Shown here piece by piece: positions 6,662 through 8,177 of a DNA stretch of 8,177 bases (positions are counted from its first letter, which is position 1; each line of letters begins with the position of its first letter). A program made the position numbers and the translations under genes. The notes below the pieces were generated by a model. The model was given only the letters and a program-made list of their open reading frames with translations. It made no database searches and had not been told where the DNA came from. The stretch covers positions 1-8,177 of the forward strand of contig CANHGF010000092.1 in NCBI GenBank assembly GCA_947460065.1, in the 5' to 3' direction. Source of the DNA: Comamonadaceae bacterium. Lineage in GTDB: Bacteria; Pseudomonadota; Gammaproteobacteria; Burkholderiales; Burkholderiaceae_C.

Positions 6662-6693
6662 AAAAAAAGCCCCGCGTCTTGCGACGCGGGGCT
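6662..6693 (-). terminator. Rho-independent terminator after rpoC
   Basis: A perfect 11-bp inverted repeat (6668-6678 with 6683-6693, AGCCCCGCGTC and its complement) encloses a 4-base loop. Read on the minus strand the loop is GCAA closed by C-G, a stable GNRA tetraloop. The stem runs directly into seven T residues (6662-6668 complement, the first of which pairs within the stem). It lies 29 bases past the rpoC stop codon and ends the rpoBC transcript. The opposite strand has no T run, so it acts for minus-strand transcription only. Confidence 0.96.
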
Positions 6694-6722
6694 GGTGCAG
6701 GCCCTCAGGCAGCAGCGCTGCT

Positions 6723-8177
6723 TCAGGAAGCTGCGCTAGGGCTGTCTTCGCTGGCAGTGGCTGCCTGCAACTCAGCCGCCTCCGCATCGGCGATCTCACG
6801 ACGCTCGGCTTCGTCCATGGCGTCCTTGACCTTGCGGGCCTCGTGATAGGCCAAGCCGGTGCCGGCCGGGATCAGGCGGCCGACGATGACGTTTTCCTTC
6901 AAGCCGCGCAGCTCGTCGCGCTTGCCCATGATGGCCGCTTCGGTGAGCACGCGGGTGGTCTCCTGGAAGGAGGCCGCCGAGATGAAGGAATCGGTCGACA
7001 GCGAGGCCTTGGTAATGCCCAACAACAAATTGGTGAAGGTAGCCGGGATCTTGCCTTCGCCGCGCAGCGCATCATTGGTGTCCAGCAGGGCCGAGCGCTC
7101 AACCTGCTCGCCGGCGATGTAGCTGGAGTCGCCCACGTTGTCGACCACGACACGACGCAGCATCTGGCGAACAATCACCTCGATGTGCTTGTCGTTGATC
7201 TTCACGCCTTGCAGTCGATAGACGTCCTGCACCTCGTCAACGATGTAGCGCGCGAGCTCTTCCATGCCCAGCAGACGCAGAATATCCTGCGGATCGGCCG
7301 GGCCGTCAACGATGCTCTCGCCCTTGTTGACCACCTGGCCCTCGTGCACCAAGATGTTTTTCTCCTTGGGCACCAGCTCTTCCCAGACCTTGCCCTCAGG
7401 ATCGGTGATCTGCAGCCTGACCTTGCCCTTGGTCTCCTTGCCAAAGGAGACGGTGCCGGTCATCTCGGCCAGGATGCCCTTGTCCTTGGGCGTGCGGGCT
7501 TCGAAGAGCTCGGCCACCCGCGGCAGACCGCCGGTGATGTCGCGCGTCTTCTGACCTTCGACCGGGATGCGGGCCAGCACCTCGCCGGGGCCCACGTCCT
7601 GACCGTCGCGCACCTGAACCAGCGCGCCGATCGGAAAGCCGATGGTCACGGAGTGGTCGGTGCCGGGGATCTTGACTTCCTTGCCAGCCGCATCGATCAG
7701 CTTGACCTGCGGACGCACCACCTTGGTCGAGCCGCGGCGCTTGGGATCAATCACCACCAGGGTCGACAGGCCGGTCACCTCGTCGACCTGCTTGGCAACG
7801 GTCACGCCCTCTTCCACATTCTCGAAAGCCACCTTGCCGGCGAACTCCGTGATGATGGGGCGGGTCAGCGGATCCCAGTTGGCCAGCACCGCGCCAGCCT
7901 TGACATGCTGGTCGGCCTTGACCGTCAGGATGGCGCCATAGGGCACCTTGTGACGCTCGCGCTCGCGGCCATGCTCGTCCTGGATGATCACTTCACCCGA
8001 GCGGGCAATCACCACCAACTCGCCGGCGCTGTTGGTCACATAGCGCATCGGGGCATTGAAGCTGATCACGCCGTTGGACTTGGCCTGCACGCTCGAAGCC
8101 ACCGCAGCACGCGAAGCGGCACCACCGATGTGGAAGGTGCGCATCGTCAGCTGCGTGCCGGGCTCGCCGATGGACTG
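6723..8177 (-). CDS. rpoC: RNA polymerase beta' subunit, C-terminal part (5' end outside window)
   Basis: This is the last 484 codons of the largest subunit of the DNA-dependent RNA polymerase core, which forms the active-site cleft with RpoB. The frame is open to the right edge of the window, where it begins [19 protein letters not shown]. That is the start of the trigger loop, whose Met, Arg and His (MRTFH) contact the incoming NTP. It continues through the lineage-specific insert found in proteobacterial beta' ([21 protein letters not shown]). The conserved C-terminal blocks follow: [65 protein letters not shown] and [17 protein letters not shown]. It ends in a short acidic, Ala/Ser-rich tail at a TGA (6723-6725). 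All motifs match E. coli RpoC closely, so identity is essentially certain. A terminator follows 29 bases after the stop. rpoB is expected upstream, outside the window. Confidence 0.99.
   Translation of the reverse strand, partial: QSIGEPGTQLTMRTFHIGGAASRAAVASSVQAKSNGVISFNAPMRYVTNSAGELVVIARSGEVIIQDEHGRERERHKVPYGAILTVKADQHVKAGAVLANWDPLTRPIITEFAGKVAFENVEEGVTVAKQVDEVTGLSTLVVIDPKRRGSTKVVRPQVKLIDAAGKEVKIPGTDHSVTIGFPIGALVQVRDGQDVGPGEVLARIPVEGQKTRDITGGLPRVAELFEARTPKDKGILAEMTGTVSFGKETKGKVRLQITDPEGKVWEELVPKEKNILVHEGQVVNKGESIVDGPADPQDILRLLGMEELARYIVDEVQDVYRLQGVKINDKHIEVIVRQMLRRVVVDNVGDSSYIAGEQVERSALLDTNDALRGEGKIPATFTNLLLGITKASLSTDSFISAASFQETTRVLTEAAIMGKRDELRGLKENVIVGRLIPAGTGLAYHEARKVKDAMDEAERREIADAEAAELQAATASEDSPSAAS

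Overview
The window is GC-rich and reads as chromosomal DNA of a betaproteobacterium, most likely order Burkholderiales. This rests on the RpoC C-terminus and on the block rsmB, DUF4390, NtrY-like kinase, an arrangement known from beta-proteobacteria including Neisseria. Every supported gene lies on the minus strand, so transcription runs from high to low coordinates. Coding density is high and no stretch over about 160 bases lacks a gene. I see no tRNA, rRNA, CRISPR array, insertion sequence or phage gene.

In order of transcription: (1) the 3' third of rpoC (8177 to 6723), closed by a strong intrinsic terminator at 6662-6693. (2) A divergent LemA-like, single-membrane-segment protein (6617 to 6027). 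(3) A 159-base spacer with a possible promoter and two perfect inverted repeats. (4) A two-gene unit encoding a small monohaem cytochrome c (5867 to 5544) and a flavoprotein (5533 to 4244), together a flavocytochrome c sulfide dehydrogenase (FccA/FccB, also called SoxE/SoxF type). (5) A tightly packed block of rsmB (4198 to 2879), a DUF4390 exported protein (2919 to 2239) and an NtrY-like membrane histidine kinase (2242 to beyond base 1). Each gene of this block overlaps the next.

Functional themes: rpoC and rsmB are core information-processing genes (transcription; 16S rRNA m5C967 methylation). The FccAB pair would oxidise sulfide in the periplasm and pass electrons to c-type cytochromes. 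The kinase is the membrane sensor of an NtrY/NtrX-type pair, whose response regulator probably lies just outside the left edge. Relatives of this pair in Neisseria control respiratory genes, so a link to the adjacent sulfide-oxidation genes is conceivable, but nothing in the sequence proves it.

Overall this is a mostly ordinary core-genome region. The points most worth a second look are: the combined Tat and lipobox signal on FccB; the minimal, apparently stand-alone fccAB unit; the possible operator and leader hairpin upstream of it; the degenerate LemA homologue; and the coupling of an uncharacterised DUF4390 protein to the NtrY-like kinase. I did not find a convincing new biological system.
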